Notes: generated from the letters alone by a model not told the origin. Positions 9,943 through 19,339 are shown, counted from the stretch's first letter. The stretch is DNA of 64,000 bases from Corynebacterium sp. sy039 (GCF_007904105.1 NZ_CP042325.1:2108001-2172000), one strand, 5' to 3'. A program made the numbers and translations.

Positions 9943-10779
9943 CTAGAACCAGCGCTCTAGTACCTGCGCCACTCCGTCGTCCGTATGGGGTGGTGCTATT
10001 TCTTGCGCAACCTCTTTCACCTCTGGGCGGGCATTACCCATTGCCACGCCATGCCCAACCCAGGAAAGCATTTCGATGTCATTAGGCATATCGCCAAAGG
10101 CAATGATTTCATGCTGTGCTACCCCATACTGCTGGGCAAGATAGCGCACCCCGGTAGCCTTGGTGACCCCTGGTGCAGTGAACTCCAGTAATCCCTTGTC
10201 CATCGAATAGGTCATATGCACGCGGGTGCTATCAATATGTGGGGCAAGAGCAGCGTACATATCTGCTGCTTTCAGCTCAGGATTCAGCAGGAGCATTTTT
10301 ACTGCTGGGCGCGCGATAACCTCGTCAGGAGCAGCTATCCCAAACCCCTCTTTGCCAATGAGGTCACTGTAGCGATGATCGGAAATGAACAAGCTATCAA
10401 CGGGATCATAAGCCGATTGTCCTGCCCGCTCACAGGCTATATTGATCCCGCCCAATGGGGTAAAGACCTCTGTAGCGATGCTATATACATGGCTCATTGC
10501 CTCAGGGGTTAGTTCATGCGCGTGCACTATATGGTCATGAGCACTGTCATAAATAACTGCACCATTGGAAAGCACGCATAATGGTTTCTGGCTAAGCTGC
10601 TCGACGACCTCCAATAGCCACCTATGCGGTCTGCCCGTCGCTAATGCAAAATGCGTGCCCTGCGAGGTGGCGCGTTCGACGACTGCACGAGTGCGTGGTG
10701 CAACTCGAGCATTTTCCCCCAAAAAAGTGCCATCAATATCACTGACAATAAACCGAGGAGCTGCACCAAAATCGACCAT
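9943..10779 (-). CDS. Cof-type HAD-superfamily hydrolase
   Basis: 278-residue cytoplasmic phosphatase of the Cof/IIB HAD class. Motif I is FIVSDIDGTFLGEN near residue 15; motif II is ALATGRPHRW; the distal acidic motif is IIAFGDMPNDIEMLSWVGHGVAMGNA. Substrate is unknown, probably a sugar phosphate or nucleotide cofactor. It lies directly downstream of glpK on the same strand (68-base gap), which could mean co-transcription with glycerol genes. TAGGCT seven bases before the ATG also allows its own leaderless promoter. Converges with the amidase gene with only nine bases between stops. Confidence 0.88.
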   Translation of the reverse strand: MVDFGAAPRFIVSDIDGTFLGENARVAPRTRAVVERATSQGTHFALATGRPHRWLLEVVEQLSQKPLCVLSNGAVIYDSAHDHIVHAHELTPEAMSHVYSIATEVFTPLGGINIACERAGQSAYDPVDSLFISDHRYSDLIGKEGFGIAAPDEVIARPAVKMLLLNPELKAADMYAALAPHIDSTRVHMTYSMDKGLLEFTAPGVTKATGVRYLAQQYGVAQHEIIAFGDMPNDIEMLSWVGHGVAMGNARPEVKEVAQEIAPPHTDDGVAQVLERWF

Positions 10780-10847
10780 AGCCTTTAGCCTACCTCAGTC
10801 GTCAGTGCAGCTCTTCTCATGATGAGTAACCTAACGCATAAGCGGGA

Positions 10848-12386
10848 TCAGATTACATCGTCTTCTACAGTGTCTTCCCAGTCTAAGGAGCGCTTTATCG
10901 CACGTTTCCACTCACGGTAGAGTTCTTCTACCTTTTCTTTTTCCATCTTTGGTTTCCAGATTGTCGGTTCGCCCTTTTGGGAACCAAGCACCTCGAGATT
11001 CTCCCAGAAACCAGCGGCAAGACCAGCAGCAAAAGCGGCACCTGTGGCAGTAGTCTCCACGTTCTTTGGTCGGTGCACGTTCACGCCCAAGACATCAGCC
11101 TGGAATTGCATCAGCAGCTCGTTATAGGTCATGCCACCGTCGACGCGCAGGTCAGTGATAGCAACACCAGAGTCTGCAACCATCGCATCGGCGACATCAC
11201 GGGTTTGGTATGCGGTTGCTTCGAGCACTGCGCGTGCAATGTGATTGCGATTAGCAAAGCGAGTAAGACCAACGATTACACCGCGAGCGTCTGGGCGCCA
11301 ATATGGGGCAAAAAGTCCAGAGAACGCGGGAACAATATACACACCACCATTGTCTTCTACTGACCTTGCCAAGTTCTCTACCGCAGCTGAGTTAGGAATG
11401 AGCTGCAAGTTGTCACGCAGCCACTGCACCAGAGAACCACCCATAGAAACAGAACCTTCGAGAGCATACACTGGTTTTTGCCCTTCGATCTGGTAGCACA
11501 CAGTGGTAAGCAAGCCATTATCAGACCACTTCGGTGTAGTACCAGTGTTAAGCAGCAAGAATAGGCCAGTACCATAGGTATTCTTGGCATCGCCTGGGCG
11601 GAAACAACCTTGACCGAACATTGCCGACTGCTGGTCGCCCAAAATTGCCTTAATCGGCACGCCGCTGAGTGAACCACGTTCCCGAACTTGGTGGAAATCG
11701 CCTACCGACGGGCGAATTTCCGGCAACATTGACATAGGAATACCCATAGCCGCACATAGTTCGGTATCCCATTGCAGCGTCTCAATATCCATCAAGAGGG
11801 TACGTGAGGCATTCGTTACGTCGGTAGCGTGGAGTGCTTCATGACCATTATCGCCTTCAGCACCACCGGTGAGGTTCCACAGCAGCCACGTATCAGTGGT
11901 GCCAAAGAGCAGATCTCCTGCCTCGGCGCGTTCGCGGGCACCAGGTACGTTGTCGAGAATCCATTTGATTTTTGGACCTGATGGGTATGAATTAATCAGC
12001 AACCCAGTTTTGCGACGCCACTTGTCAGGGTCTTTGTCGCCAATAAGTTCTTTACAAATCTGCGTGGTACGCGTGTCCTGCCACACGATCGCGTTATACA
12101 CTGGCTCACCAGTGTTTTTATCCCATACGACCGTGGTTTCACGCTGATTGGTAATACCAATGGCAACCAGGTCAGAAGGAGAAACATCGCCGTCGGCAAG
12201 GGCGCTGCCTACTGCGCGACGAGTGTTATCCCAGATCTCTTTCGGGTCATGCTCTACCCAGCCTTTTTGCGGAAAGATCTGCTCGTGTTCGTATTGCCCC
12301 ACTGAGACTTGATTGCCGTCGTGGTCAAAGATGATAAAGCGAGTAGAGGTAGTGCCTTGGTCAATCGCACCAACATATTTAGTCAT
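10848..12386 (-). CDS. glpK: Glycerol kinase
   Basis: Phosphorylates glycerol to glycerol 3-phosphate; FGGY kinase family, 512 residues, normal length. The N-terminal [19 protein letters not shown] is the phosphate-binding loop. IVWQDTRTT, the [25 protein letters not shown] region and the C-terminal [19 protein letters not shown] are family signatures. Last gene of a glpD-glpF-glpK set on the minus strand: glpF ends 94 bases upstream. Expected to act with the GlpF facilitator and the GlpD dehydrogenase. The ATG at 12386 has AAGGAAAATT just upstream. Confidence 0.97.
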   Translation of the reverse strand: MTKYVGAIDQGTTSTRFIIFDHDGNQVSVGQYEHEQIFPQKGWVEHDPKEIWDNTRRAVGSALADGDVSPSDLVAIGITNQRETTVVWDKNTGEPVYNAIVWQDTRTTQICKELIGDKDPDKWRRKTGLLINSYPSGPKIKWILDNVPGARERAEAGDLLFGTTDTWLLWNLTGGAEGDNGHEALHATDVTNASRTLLMDIETLQWDTELCAAMGIPMSMLPEIRPSVGDFHQVRERGSLSGVPIKAILGDQQSAMFGQGCFRPGDAKNTYGTGLFLLLNTGTTPKWSDNGLLTTVCYQIEGQKPVYALEGSVSMGGSLVQWLRDNLQLIPNSAAVENLARSVEDNGGVYIVPAFSGLFAPYWRPDARGVIVGLTRFANRNHIARAVLEATAYQTRDVADAMVADSGVAITDLRVDGGMTYNELLMQFQADVLGVNVHRPKNVETTATGAAFAAGLAAGFWENLEVLGSQKGEPTIWKPKMEKEKVEELYREWKRAIKRSLDWEDTVEDDVI

Positions 12387-12480
12387 AATTTTCCTTCACG
12401 TTTTTGGTTTGTATGGTTGTTGTGGGCTTTATCGGCTTTATGTTCACAGCTTTTCGACGCCACGCCGGGCCCCACAGAAC

Positions 12481-13221
12481 TTAAAGAGCAACAAGCGCAA
12501 GCAATCCTGTTGCCACGGCAGCAAGCAAGGGACCAACGATAGGAACCCATGCGTATCCCCAGTTCGCGCTACCTTTTCCTTTGATAGGCAGGACAAAGGC
12601 ATAGGCTAGGCGTGGACCAAAGTCACGCACTGGGTTGATGGCATAGCCTGTAGGAGAACCAAGGGACAAACCAATTCCGACCACTGCGAATGCCACAGCT
12701 ACATATTTGAGTCCACCGATTTCCCCGCCACTTGGACCAAATGCAATAAAAGACAGAAGTACAAATGTACCAATAAACTCGGTAACCACATTCCAACCAT
12801 TGTGTGGGTGTGCCGGTGCAGTGAAGAAGATACCGCCGGTATCTTTGTTTGCGCCCGTTTCTTTGCCGTGCTCATCGTAGTTATTCGCGTCGAAAAGCTG
12901 CTTAAATGCAGCCCATGCCGCAATCGCCCCGACAAAAGCCCCAGCTAGTTGTCCAACAACATACCAAGGCACTAAAGACCACGCTAAGCTGCCTTTCACG
13001 GCGAGCATGAGCGTTACTGCTGGGTTGAGGTGCGCTCCAGACGCGTCGGCAATGCTTGCACCCACAAACACTGCCATGCCCCACCCCAAAGCGATGACGA
13101 TCCAGTCAGAGTTTTTGGCTGCAGAGGTGCGCAAAGTATTTAATGCACATACGCCATTGCCAAGCAAGAGCAGTATTGCTGTTCCAAAAAACTCCCACAT
13201 CATCAATGATGCACCGGACAT
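12481..13221 (-). CDS. glpF: Glycerol uptake facilitator (MIP/aquaglyceroporin)
   Basis: Membrane channel for glycerol, 246 residues with six predicted transmembrane helices. The two half-helix motifs are present: the first NPA in SGAHLNPAVTLML (about residue 67), the second in GYAINPVRDFGPRL. Here it reads NPVRD, where the Asp typical of glycerol facilitators follows the Arg, supporting glycerol rather than strict water transport. Lies between glpD (33 bases upstream) and glpK in one operon-like unit. Start ATG at 13221 has an AAAGGCAAAAAT stretch before it. Confidence 0.95.
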   Translation of the reverse strand: MSGASLMMWEFFGTAILLLLGNGVCALNTLRTSAAKNSDWIVIALGWGMAVFVGASIADASGAHLNPAVTLMLAVKGSLAWSLVPWYVVGQLAGAFVGAIAAWAAFKQLFDANNYDEHGKETGANKDTGGIFFTAPAHPHNGWNVVTEFIGTFVLLSFIAFGPSGGEIGGLKYVAVAFAVVGIGLSLGSPTGYAINPVRDFGPRLAYAFVLPIKGKGSANWGYAWVPIVGPLLAAVATGLLALVAL

Positions 13222-13254
13222 ATTTTTGCCTTTCTACTTCTACTTTCCTTCGAC

Positions 13255-14976
13255 CTAGAGCTCAGTTATTTCCGCTCTGGTATCAGCCGCAGCTGTGACA
13301 ATGCCATTTGCTTCCTCGTCGGTGAGGGCTTGTTCTGCTTCTAATTCAGCCGCAACACGCGCACGGAAGTTTTTAAGCTCAGCTGCAATGTGTGTGTCAT
13401 CCCAACCCAATAGCGGGGCGACGAACTTCGCTACGTCTTCAGCACTATCGACACCACGATGGCCATATTCCATTGCCACGCGCAATCGACGATTCAGAAT
13501 ATCCTCTAAATGCAATGCCCCTTCATGGGTAACTGCATAGCGAACCTCAGCCCATATATAGCCCTGTGCTGCTGTTACTGGTTCAAGCAAAGAGGAATCT
13601 TCTTGGGCTGGTGCCAGCACTTCCGCAATAAGAGAGCCATAGCGATTGAGTAGGTGCTGCACAGTTTTTTCGGTAATGCCATAGCGCCGCGCCAACGCTG
13701 GCACTTGATTAGCCAAAGCATGATAACCATCAGCACCCAAAATAGGGGTGCGATGAGTGATGGATTCAGAAACAGCAGAAGATAATTCTTGTGCAGCTAA
13801 ATCCACAGCGTCTTTGCCGATAACTCGATATGTGGTGTACTTGCCACCTGCTACCGACACTAAACCAGGCAACACCTTTGCCACAGCATGATTGCGAGAA
13901 AGATTCGACGTGGAATCAGATTTTCCACTGAGCAAAGGACGCAAACCTGAGTACACGCCCACAATATCTTGATGAGTAATTGGGTTTGCGACGCGCTGAT
14001 TAACCTGGTCAAGGATGTAATCAATGTCAGCACGGGTAGGAGCTGGATCAGGTTTGGATAGATGTCTTTCCCAATCGGTATCAGTAGTACCGATAATCCA
14101 ATACTCACCCCACGGAATAACAAAAAGTACTGATTTTTCAGTAACAAAACACAATGCTGCCTCGGCATCAAGTTTTGCTTTCGGAACCACAATATGCACA
14201 CCTTTAGAGGCATGAACAGAAAACTTACCTTGTGCACCTGCAAGTTTTTCTATTTCGTCATTCCACACTCCGGTGGCATTGATAAAGACCTTGCCTTTGA
14301 TTGTGGTCTGTTCGCCTGTGTCGCTGTCTCGCAAAGTAGCAGCAACTACTCGGTTGCCTTCTTTCACAAAATCTACTAGCTGCGTCGAGGTGCGCACTGT
14401 TGCCCCATACTCCGCGGCAGTTCTCAGCACTGTCATGGTATGACGAGCGTCGTCAACGAGAGTGTCATAGTAGCGCACCCCACCGACGATGGCATCATTT
14501 TTGAGCCCCGGTGCAATGTTGAGCACACCCTTACGACTCAGGTGCTTTTGCATCGGTACTGATTTCGCGCCACCCATGAAGTCGTACAAGGTAAAGCCAC
14601 CAAACATCATCACGCGTTCCCAAATGCGATGCGTCAGCGGGAAGATAAAGCGTAATGGCTTCACCAAATGCGGTGCCAGGGTAGACATATTGAGCTCACG
14701 CTCATGGAGTGATTCGGCAACAAGACGGAAGTCAAGCATTGCGAGATAGCGCAGTCCACCGTGGAACATTTTAGAAGATCGTGATGAGGTGCCGGCGGCA
14801 AAATCACGCGCTTCAATCACGGCAGTTTTAAGACCACGTGTTGCAGCGTCTACTGCCGCACCTGCTCCCACGGAGCCACCGCCAATGATGACTACGTCGT
14901 ATTCTTCTTCACTAAACTTTTGCCATGCCTGCGCAAAATAATCAGGGTTAAACTGCTGTGTGCTTGTCGATGCCAT
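13255..14976 (-). CDS. glpD: Aerobic glycerol-3-phosphate dehydrogenase
   Basis: FAD-dependent, membrane-associated oxidation of glycerol 3-phosphate to dihydroxyacetone phosphate, passing electrons to quinone. 573 residues. The N-terminal FAD site reads DVVIIGGGSVGAGAAVDAATRGL; EARDFAAGTSSRSSKMFHGGLRYL is the family signature; TDTDWERHLSKP and SVAGGKYTTYRVIGKDAVDLA follow. A GlpD-type C-terminal domain closes the protein. First gene of the glpDFK unit. The ATG at 14976 is preceded by GAGGAGTTGCCATAAG (GAGGAG 11 bases upstream). Confidence 0.97.
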   Translation of the reverse strand: MASTSTQQFNPDYFAQAWQKFSEEEYDVVIIGGGSVGAGAAVDAATRGLKTAVIEARDFAAGTSSRSSKMFHGGLRYLAMLDFRLVAESLHERELNMSTLAPHLVKPLRFIFPLTHRIWERVMMFGGFTLYDFMGGAKSVPMQKHLSRKGVLNIAPGLKNDAIVGGVRYYDTLVDDARHTMTVLRTAAEYGATVRTSTQLVDFVKEGNRVVAATLRDSDTGEQTTIKGKVFINATGVWNDEIEKLAGAQGKFSVHASKGVHIVVPKAKLDAEAALCFVTEKSVLFVIPWGEYWIIGTTDTDWERHLSKPDPAPTRADIDYILDQVNQRVANPITHQDIVGVYSGLRPLLSGKSDSTSNLSRNHAVAKVLPGLVSVAGGKYTTYRVIGKDAVDLAAQELSSAVSESITHRTPILGADGYHALANQVPALARRYGITEKTVQHLLNRYGSLIAEVLAPAQEDSSLLEPVTAAQGYIWAEVRYAVTHEGALHLEDILNRRLRVAMEYGHRGVDSAEDVAKFVAPLLGWDDTHIAAELKNFRARVAAELEAEQALTDEEANGIVTAAADTRAEITEL

Positions 14977-15123
14977 ATCTTATGGCAACTCCTCTCAGCC
15001 AGGTTGTAGTGCACCAGATACTGCAGATACCGCAGATAGATTATCTCGGGTTCTTCAGTTTTCAGTGCATAGGTATTTGTCATTCCGTTCTACATAGTAT
15101 GCCTAAACATAACATCAAGAGTA

Positions 15124-15139
15124 TGTGATGGTACTCACA
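15124..15139. promoter_or_regulatory. GlxR/CRP-type cAMP-receptor operator upstream of glpD
   Basis: A perfect match to TGTGA-N6-TCACA: TGTGA, TGGTAC, TCACA. It lies about 150 bases upstream of glpD. In C. glutamicum this consensus is bound by the cAMP-responsive regulator GlxR, which controls carbon genes. Regulation of glpDFK is the simple reading; the hic genes on the other side are further away. Confidence 0.75.
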
Positions 15140-15277
15140 AATCACTATATAACCTATAAGCTGGCTCTATAGAAAAACATAGAAACCACTAGTAGCACTC
15201 CGCCCCTTTTCGGGGGAAGTCCTATACAAACCCACGCCCTCCGACGCCCATCACAAGACCTCACTGATTGAATTTCT

Positions 15278-15301
15278 TTTTCACTATTTTCTTAGTGAAA
15301 A
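15278..15301. promoter_or_regulatory. Inverted repeat, likely HicAB autoregulatory operator
   Basis: TTTTCACTA (15278-15286) and TAGTGAAAA (15293-15301) form perfect 9-bp arms around six bases, just upstream of the hicA -10 candidates. HicB-type antitoxins with a C-terminal DNA-binding domain usually repress their own operon at such sites. Confidence 0.6.
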
Positions 15302-15352
15302 TTTGTCAATATACTATAGAATTAACTTGTCTATCATTAGTAGACTGACCAT

Positions 15353-15562
15353 GTGAAGCGAAGTGCAGTAATCAAAAAACTTCGATATGAGGCAAAGCGA
15401 AGAGGATTAGAATTTGTAGAAATTAAGCTCAGCCGTCACGATGCCTATCGTGTCGGTAACACAACGAGAACTCTTGGGCGACACCGAGAAATAGACGATA
15501 CCACTGCAAGGAAATTCTTTGACCAATATGCCTCTGAACTAGGAAAAGGATGGTGGCGATAA
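15353..15562 (+). CDS. hicA: HicA-type toxin (mRNA interferase)
   Basis: 69-residue basic protein of the HicA/YcfA double-stranded RNA-binding fold. HicA toxins cleave mRNA and arrest growth. The pattern IKKLRYEAKRRGLEFVEIKLSRHDAYRVGNTTRTLGRHREI fits: an N-terminal helix, then a strand carrying the candidate catalytic His in SRHDAY, then a second basic strand. Downstream DDTTARKFFDQ replaces the usual helix. Start GTG at 15353 (an ATG at 15351 is closed at once by TGA); no Shine-Dalgarno, but TAGACT six bases upstream suggests a leaderless transcript. Its stop overlaps the antitoxin start (TAATG). Confidence 0.75.
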   Translation: MKRSAVIKKLRYEAKRRGLEFVEIKLSRHDAYRVGNTTRTLGRHREIDDTTARKFFDQYASELGKGWWR

Positions 15563-15942
15563 TGGCAACATTCACAGTTACAGCCGAACGTGGCTCCTCT
15601 AGCCCAGTATGGGTTTTAGAATGCGCACAAGTAGGAGCAGTCTCCCAGACCAAAAGACTCGATCATGCAGCGGAAGAAATGCGTGAAGCAATTGCGTATC
15701 AAGCAAAAATTGATCCAGCCGAGGTTGAAATCATCATTAAACCAATCCTGCCTTCCGCAGTGGCAGAATTAAAAACCCATGCCGACCTGTTAAAACAACA
15801 AGCAGAAGAAACAAAAAAAGAAGCCTCCGACGCCCATCACAAACTAGCGTCGGAAATGAAAAAACAAGGCTTTAGTGTTCGAGAAATAGGCATCATCCTA
15901 GGTGTTTCCTACCAGCGTGCGGCGCAACTTGCCGCACGCTAA
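15562..15942 (+). CDS. hicB: HicB-family antitoxin
   Basis: 126 residues. The N-terminal half (FTVTAERGSSSPVWVLECAQVGAVSQTKRLDHAAEEMREAIAYQ) matches the partial RNase H-like fold of HicB proteins that mask HicA. A charged helical connector (about 70-98, rich in Lys/Glu) leads to a C-terminal helix-turn-helix, MKKQGFSVREIGIILGVSYQRAAQLAAR. ATG at 15562 overlaps the hicA stop by one base and has AAGGA 11 bases upstream; the in-frame ATG at 15550 has no ribosome site. Translational coupling to hicA is likely. Confidence 0.72.
   Translation: MATFTVTAERGSSSPVWVLECAQVGAVSQTKRLDHAAEEMREAIAYQAKIDPAEVEIIIKPILPSAVAELKTHADLLKQQAEETKKEASDAHHKLASEMKKQGFSVREIGIILGVSYQRAAQLAAR
15914..15940. terminator. Strong hairpin at the end of hicB
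   Basis: AGCGTGCGGC and GCCGCACGCT are perfect 10-bp arms with a 7-base loop, covering the last codons of hicB. There is no T run, so termination is inferred from its position between the convergent hicB and dcuC genes. Confidence 0.5.
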
Positions 15943-15965
15943 CCCTCTGGCGCTATCCCCGCAAC

Positions 15966-17360
15966 CTACGCGCTAATCAATAGGAAACTCAGCAGCACAT
16001 TGACAATGGTCGCCACAATCATCGGCACCGATGTGCGTTTCACTAAGCGAATCGGATCCACTTTAATCGCAGCACACACAATAAGCACTGCTGCATTTAC
16101 CGGAGATACCTGACGCATAAGATTAGAAGTACCCCAGATGGCAGTAAGCATTTGCGCAGGATAAATGCCCATTTGCTGAGAAATCTTGGGGACGACCTCA
16201 GCAAAAGCAAAGTATGGTGCGGTGCCTGAGCCAGTCAGAGATGCCATCACAGCAGTCGCAGCCACAAAAATCAGTACCACTATTATTGCGGCACCAGAAG
16301 TATGTTCCGTGGCGTCGATAAGCATAGAAATAATACCCAACTGGGTAATACCCTCGATCAATACCGCAGCAGCAACCAACAATGCCACCACGCCAGCAGC
16401 ACCCTCACCCATGCCACTGAAGAACGACTTGAGCGAATCAACACTATGCGCGATATTGCGATGACGAATCACCTCGATAAGCAATGCAATGAACAAAGAA
16501 AGCACTGTCACCGGCAAAATTTCCGCCTCAAAAGACAAAATACCCATATTCTTAAGCAATGCAGACACCACAATAAGCACCAAAGGCAACAGCGGCAAAA
16601 CAGCGTAATACGCAGGTAGTTTTTGAGCTTTCTCCAATGCCGCCGCAGTAGTGACATCATGAGCCAAGGCTCCTGCACTAGCACCTGCTTTTTCTTTCCT
16701 ATCGCAACGTCGCTGCCACCACATATGCACAAAAGCAGTAATAATGATGGTAGGCACAGTAGACCTGGCAACAAAACCATACACAAAGGTAGAAATAGGC
16801 ATATCAGCCAAAGAAGCACCTTGAATAAGTCCCGCCTCCAAAGGAGTAGGCACAATCGTCGACGACGTAACCACAATGGCGGCCACAGTCAACGGGGTCA
16901 AACCAGCAGCAATAAGTGCCGGCATGAGAGTGGCGACCAAAAGCAAAGAAAGCGCAGAGGTAGACGCGATCACCATTGACAATAACGTGCCAATGAAATA
17001 GCCCAATGGCACCAACCAATACGAACCATTAAAACGCTGTAATGGCTTAGAAAGCATCACCACGGCTTTAGTGTCAGCACCGATATGGCTCATATAGGAC
17101 ACAAAGCCAAAGAGCACCATAATCGCCATGCCAATTCCAGAAAAACGCGCCTTAAACAGGGCTTCTACTACCAAAAGCTGATCGTAGAAAGCATTTCCTG
17201 AAGACTCTATCTCTGTAGTGGGTTGCGCTTTGCCCAACAGTGCTGCAAGCATAAGCACGATCACACCAACGGCAAAAATTGATGCCGCCGCATTGACTTT
17301 TCGCACGATTAGATATATCACTGCGGCTACTGCCAGCGCGGCAATAATGAGATACACCAT
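15966..17360 (-). CDS. dcuC: C4-dicarboxylate transporter, DcuC family
   Basis: 464-residue inner-membrane carrier with about a dozen hydrophobic segments. DcuC proteins exchange or export succinate and related C4-dicarboxylates. Family-like segments: ARFSGIGMAIMVLFGFVSYMSHIGA, VVTSSTIVPTPLEAGLIQGASLADMPISTF, MASLTGSGTAPYFAFAEVVPKI, and LTAIWGTSNLMRQVSPVNAAVLI. The ATG at 17360 has AAAGGAGATTAATC in front. It lies 23 bases after the PlsC-HAD gene on the same strand, so the two are probably co-transcribed. The exact substrate cannot be read from sequence. Confidence 0.85.
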   Translation of the reverse strand: MVYLIIAALAVAAVIYLIVRKVNAAASIFAVGVIVLMLAALLGKAQPTTEIESSGNAFYDQLLVVEALFKARFSGIGMAIMVLFGFVSYMSHIGADTKAVVMLSKPLQRFNGSYWLVPLGYFIGTLLSMVIASTSALSLLLVATLMPALIAAGLTPLTVAAIVVTSSTIVPTPLEAGLIQGASLADMPISTFVYGFVARSTVPTIIITAFVHMWWQRRCDRKEKAGASAGALAHDVTTAAALEKAQKLPAYYAVLPLLPLVLIVVSALLKNMGILSFEAEILPVTVLSLFIALLIEVIRHRNIAHSVDSLKSFFSGMGEGAAGVVALLVAAAVLIEGITQLGIISMLIDATEHTSGAAIIVVLIFVAATAVMASLTGSGTAPYFAFAEVVPKISQQMGIYPAQMLTAIWGTSNLMRQVSPVNAAVLIVCAAIKVDPIRLVKRTSVPMIVATIVNVLLSFLLISA

Positions 17361-17383
17361 GATTAATCTCCTTTGACAGTTTT

Positions 17384-19210
17384 TTAAGCAGTATCCTGGT
17401 TATTCTTCAGAATTAACTCCACGATATTGGCAACGCCTTCGTCATCACGCGCACTCGTCAAAGATGACGCGCGCTGCACCACGCTTGGGGCGCTGCCATA
17501 GAGCGCAACACACGTTCCGACCTGTGACATGAGCACCAGATCACTCTGCGTACCAGCAAAAAGCACTGCATCCTCTGCAACACATGGCTGTTTCTGACGC
17601 GCAGCCATAGTCATAACTTGCGATAAGGCACTCGCCTTATCGACGCCCTGCGCACCCACAATTACGCCTTTTGCATAGGGGGTAACGCACAGCATTTCCG
17701 CGAGCTTGGTCACAATATCTTTGTGTTGTACTGGGTCAAGCTCAACCTTGCCACTGAGGATCATGCCATCGACGCCAGACCAGGAAACCAGTAATTTATT
17801 TTCTTCTAATAGCGCAGTCACTTGCTCAATATGCGCGGCAGAAATACCAATGACCTCAGCATTATCAGTATTATCAGCATGAGTAATCAAGGCACCATTG
17901 TGTGCAATATACCAACTCTGTGGGAACAGCGTACGCACATCTTCCCGAGGCGCTTGTTCACTCGTGAAAATGAGCGTGGTGCCCCGCTCGGCAATATCGG
18001 TTAGTGCCGCAACGGTACGTTGTGGCACTGGCTCCCCAGTAGGACAAAGAGTATGCTCTACGTCGCAAATAAGTGCCGAAGGAAGAGCAGAAAACTCCGT
18101 TTTTACCCGGTGTGGCAAAGAAGACACGATAAGCCGCGAATATGCCCCCACATTAACCAAGGCTTCTTCAAGCGCTGACCCCTCATAAATTTCTCTACTG
18201 GTATGTGCTAAAGAGGCATACATACTCGCAATTTCCGCCCGCAACTGCTGTACGCTGGCAGTAACTCGCCCCTTGCCTTCATGCAAACCTCGCGAGGTTT
18301 CACTCAACACCGCATCCAAGTTCTCTTTGAGCCAGGTCATTTGACTACTTGCAGCTAGTCTCGACTTCTGCTCTGCTGTCTCAGCAAAAATCGCTCGCGT
18401 TGCTTCCTCAACCTTGCTGCGCAGGCGCGTTAAGTCTTCGCTCAACCGACGAACACGATGGCGTTCTTCTTCAACAGCTTGATCTCTTTGCTCCATTTCT
18501 TCCAGACTGGGCGCGCCTCCGCCTAAACGAGCAGGAACCCAATATGCCCCAGCAGGGAAATCACCACATTCCTCTTGGTACTGCTGCCATACTTCAGCTA
18601 ACGCATCACTCATGATCTGGTGCAGTTGTGCATTATCTGCCTCGACGTCGCCAGTTGGATAAAAAGGTGGGCAGGCTTTCACCATGATTGGGATATGCGA
18701 ACGACCCATATTACGCTTATGCCCTTTTGTCCATATCCGCTGCGAACCAAAAATGATTTGGACAATAACAGGCACCCCTGCCTCGTGGGCAATTCTGACT
18801 GCACCGGTGCGCAATGACCGAATCTCAAAACTACGCGAGATCGTTCCCTCTGGGAAAATGCCAACTAAATCGCCTGCTTTTGCTTTGGCAACTGCTTTAT
18901 CAAAGGAAGATGACCCATCAATGCGATCAACGGGAATATGCCCCATGATCTGCATGAGTGAGCCAATAATCGGTTTCTGAAAAATGGACGCTTTAGTGAG
19001 ATAATGCACCACGCGCCCTTTGGTTCGGGGCAAAAAGCCACCGAAGATAAAATCTAAATAGCCAGTGTGGTTAATGGCAAGGACTGCACCGCCGGACTCA
19101 GGAATATGCTGCTCACCAATAAGATGCAACTTGATGTCTTGCAGTTTAGTAATACCACGAATTATCTCAGTAATACCGCGATATATTGTTTTGCTCTCAC
19201 GCATAATCAT
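17384..19210 (-). CDS. PlsC-type acyltransferase fused to a degenerate HAD domain
   Basis: 608 residues. Residues about 15-215 are a 1-acyl-glycerol-3-phosphate acyltransferase domain with the HX4D box (INHTGYLDF), the FPEGTISRSFEIRSLRTGAVRIA box and PVIVQIIFGS. A charged, probably coiled-coil middle (about 230-340) connects to a C-terminal HAD-like domain. In that domain motif I reads DVEHT instead of DxDGT and the distal motif reads FAGTQSDL instead of GDxxxD, so catalysis there is doubtful. Likely role: acylation of a lysophospholipid. Start uncertain: ATG at 19210 (GGAG four bases upstream), ATG at 19204 or TTG at 19228. Confidence 0.8.
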   Translation of the reverse strand: MIMRESKTIYRGITEIIRGITKLQDIKLHLIGEQHIPESGGAVLAINHTGYLDFIFGGFLPRTKGRVVHYLTKASIFQKPIIGSLMQIMGHIPVDRIDGSSSFDKAVAKAKAGDLVGIFPEGTISRSFEIRSLRTGAVRIAHEAGVPVIVQIIFGSQRIWTKGHKRNMGRSHIPIMVKACPPFYPTGDVEADNAQLHQIMSDALAEVWQQYQEECGDFPAGAYWVPARLGGGAPSLEEMEQRDQAVEEERHRVRRLSEDLTRLRSKVEEATRAIFAETAEQKSRLAASSQMTWLKENLDAVLSETSRGLHEGKGRVTASVQQLRAEIASMYASLAHTSREIYEGSALEEALVNVGAYSRLIVSSLPHRVKTEFSALPSALICDVEHTLCPTGEPVPQRTVAALTDIAERGTTLIFTSEQAPREDVRTLFPQSWYIAHNGALITHADNTDNAEVIGISAAHIEQVTALLEENKLLVSWSGVDGMILSGKVELDPVQHKDIVTKLAEMLCVTPYAKGVIVGAQGVDKASALSQVMTMAARQKQPCVAEDAVLFAGTQSDLVLMSQVGTCVALYGSAPSVVQRASSLTSARDDEGVANIVELILKNNQDTA

Positions 19211-19339
19211 CAAGCTCCGAGTCGGCAAGGGTACAGGTCAGGTACATATATTTAATGTCTACTTAATAAGTATGGCAAGAAAATATCCTGCCGTCTTTGT
19301 TCGTCCCCTTCCCCACCCCCTTTTAAGTACATAAATAAA

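Larger units (their letters stand above)
14977..15352. other. Divergent regulatory region between glpD and hicA
   Basis: 376 bases without a gene. It holds the GlxR/CRP-type site (15124-15139), a small CCCC-TTTT-CGGGG hairpin near 15203-15215, an 18-base sequence at 15239-15256 repeated exactly at 15825-15842 inside hicB, the inverted repeat at 15278-15301, and candidate -10 boxes TATACT (15310-15315) and TAGACT (15341-15346) for hicA. Confidence 0.6.
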
